A stretch of DNA of 64,000 bases, from positions 372,001 through 436,000 of the forward strand of contig NZ_CP015283.1 in assembly GCF_002094975.1 (NCBI RefSeq). The letters run 5' to 3'. This DNA is from Streptococcus salivarius (lineage in GTDB: Bacteria; Bacillota; Bacilli; Lactobacillales; Streptococcaceae). A program made the translations under genes and the position numbers. Positions within the stretch are counted from its first letter, which is position 1, and every line of letters begins with the position of its first letter. Positions 63,363 to 64,000 of this stretch are shown here, one piece after another. Below the pieces are notes generated by a model. The model was not told where the DNA came from, searched no databases, and saw only the letters and a list, made by a program, of their open reading frames with translations.

Positions 63363-63553
63363 TAACAACATTAGTTATTATATCAAGATTGACAACTTGT
63401 GTCAATACCTTTTTGAAAGTTTTTTATAACTTTCTCTTGTCTCTTTCGAAACAACTACTATATAATACCATTTATTGTTTGCTGACGTCAATACTTTTTT
63501 GCCTTTTTTTAAATTTTTTAGCAAAAGTTATCTATTATATCTTATATCAAAGA

Positions 63554-64000
63554 TTAAACCAAACTCTTATTCAGCCTATCTAATCTCTCTCTAAGGGGCA
63601 CTAAGTAGACTTCTTCTCCAAAACCACGCGATTTTAAGCCATCCTCAGCACAAGACAATAGCGATTCTGTCAAAGGTAAAATCATTTTGAGGTCTGTATC
63701 AGAAATATCCTTTTTCGAATATAAACGACGAATTCTAGGATAATCATAGTCAAACGCTTCAAAAATAGGTGCGTCATTCAAAATATTTTCTAGATTTTCC
63801 AAATTGACTAAAAGACCAAGGTGAAAGGCTGCTGGTGCAAAGGTTGATGAGAAAGGTTGGGTACAAACACTGCGAAACTCAATCGTCCCTCGTGTCGTTA
63901 AATCTTGGAATTGATAAGAACGGTGAGTCTTAAAATCTTCCTCACTTGGCTCAATAGTGACTACTTCGCCATGAATAGAGTGTGCTTTGACAGATGACGT
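63554..64000 (-). CDS. Glutamate-cysteine ligase-type protein, C-terminal part
   Basis: The reading frame enters from beyond the window end and covers 148 codons to the stop at 63554. The visible segment contains YQFQDLTTRGTIEFRSVCTQPF, a block (split around residues 34-55 of the fragment) typical of gamma-glutamylcysteine synthetases, followed by helical sequence ending RLDRLNKSLV. It appears to be a stand-alone ligase rather than fused GshAB, since no ATP-grasp domain follows. TTG 63802 is an internal Leu codon, not the start. Confidence 0.7.
   Translation of the reverse strand, partial: TSSVKAHSIHGEVVTIEPSEEDFKTHRSYQFQDLTTRGTIEFRSVCTQPFSSTFAPAAFHLGLLVNLENLENILNDAPIFEAFDYDYPRIRRLYSKKDISDTDLKMILPLTESLLSCAEDGLKSRGFGEEVYLVPLRERLDRLNKSLV

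Overview
The window is a low-GC Gram-positive chromosome segment, most likely from the Streptococcus salivarius group (S. salivarius, S. vestibularis or S. thermophilus). The grounds are the gene order pbp1b-rpoB-rpoC-DUF1033-comG-methyltransferase-ackA, a ComR-type palindrome typical of salivarius-group competence, the small Gram-positive SRP RNA, and a 3'-end repeat at the fructose-bisphosphate aldolase gene, which is the ICESt1/ICESt3 integration locus. A complete trehalose operon and adhE make S. salivarius or S. vestibularis more likely than dairy S. thermophilus; that part is inference.

Layout. 1-2870: end of a formate/nitrite-type channel, an MptD-type ECF S component, then gpsA and galU. 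2879-7840 (minus strand): rhomboid protease, 5-formyl-THF cyclo-ligase, the acetyl branch of lysine/DAP synthesis (dapL, dapH), a HAD hydrolase, rlmA. 7863-9783: SRP RNA, then a plus-strand bacteriocin cassette (two double-glycine peptides and a putative immunity protein) behind a near-ideal ComR box, then tadA and an unassigned structured RNA. 10282-18094: competence SSB (ssbB) with a SigX box, three CPBP membrane proteases, ytpR/thioredoxin/DUF4651 genes with an inserted orphan gene, pepA, proC, and an XRE-regulated cassette. 18214-24107: ackA, a methyltransferase and the seven-gene comG pilus operon with its SigX box. 24129-25713: an IS1182-family element flanked by a duplicated terminator hairpin. 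25722-37706: DUF1033, rpoC, rpoB, pbp1b, tyrS. 37830-43033: branched-chain amino acid genes ilvC-ilvN-ilvB and ilvD with CodY-like boxes. 43122-50105: fatty-acid kinase fakA with its Asp23-like partner, a MATE exporter, thrC, and two paralogous single-pass membrane proteins. 50266-59516: adhE, pepO, and the trehalose locus treC-treB / treR. 59570-64000: UPF0340 protein, two small membrane proteins, an att-like scar, fba, an IS30 element, tRNA-Leu(AAG) and the 3' part of a glutamate-cysteine ligase gene.

The unifying theme is competence. Three levels of the regulon sit within 16 kb: a direct ComR target (the bacteriocin cassette) and two SigX targets (ssbB and comG). Released peptides would lyse or inhibit neighbours while the comG pilus and SsbB take up and protect the liberated DNA. 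No peptide exporter is visible here, so export must be supplied elsewhere. A second theme is genome plasticity: two intact insertion sequences, a probable excised-ICE scar, a bacteriocin cassette wedged between tadA and the SRP RNA gene, and an orphan gene wedged between thioredoxin and ytpR.
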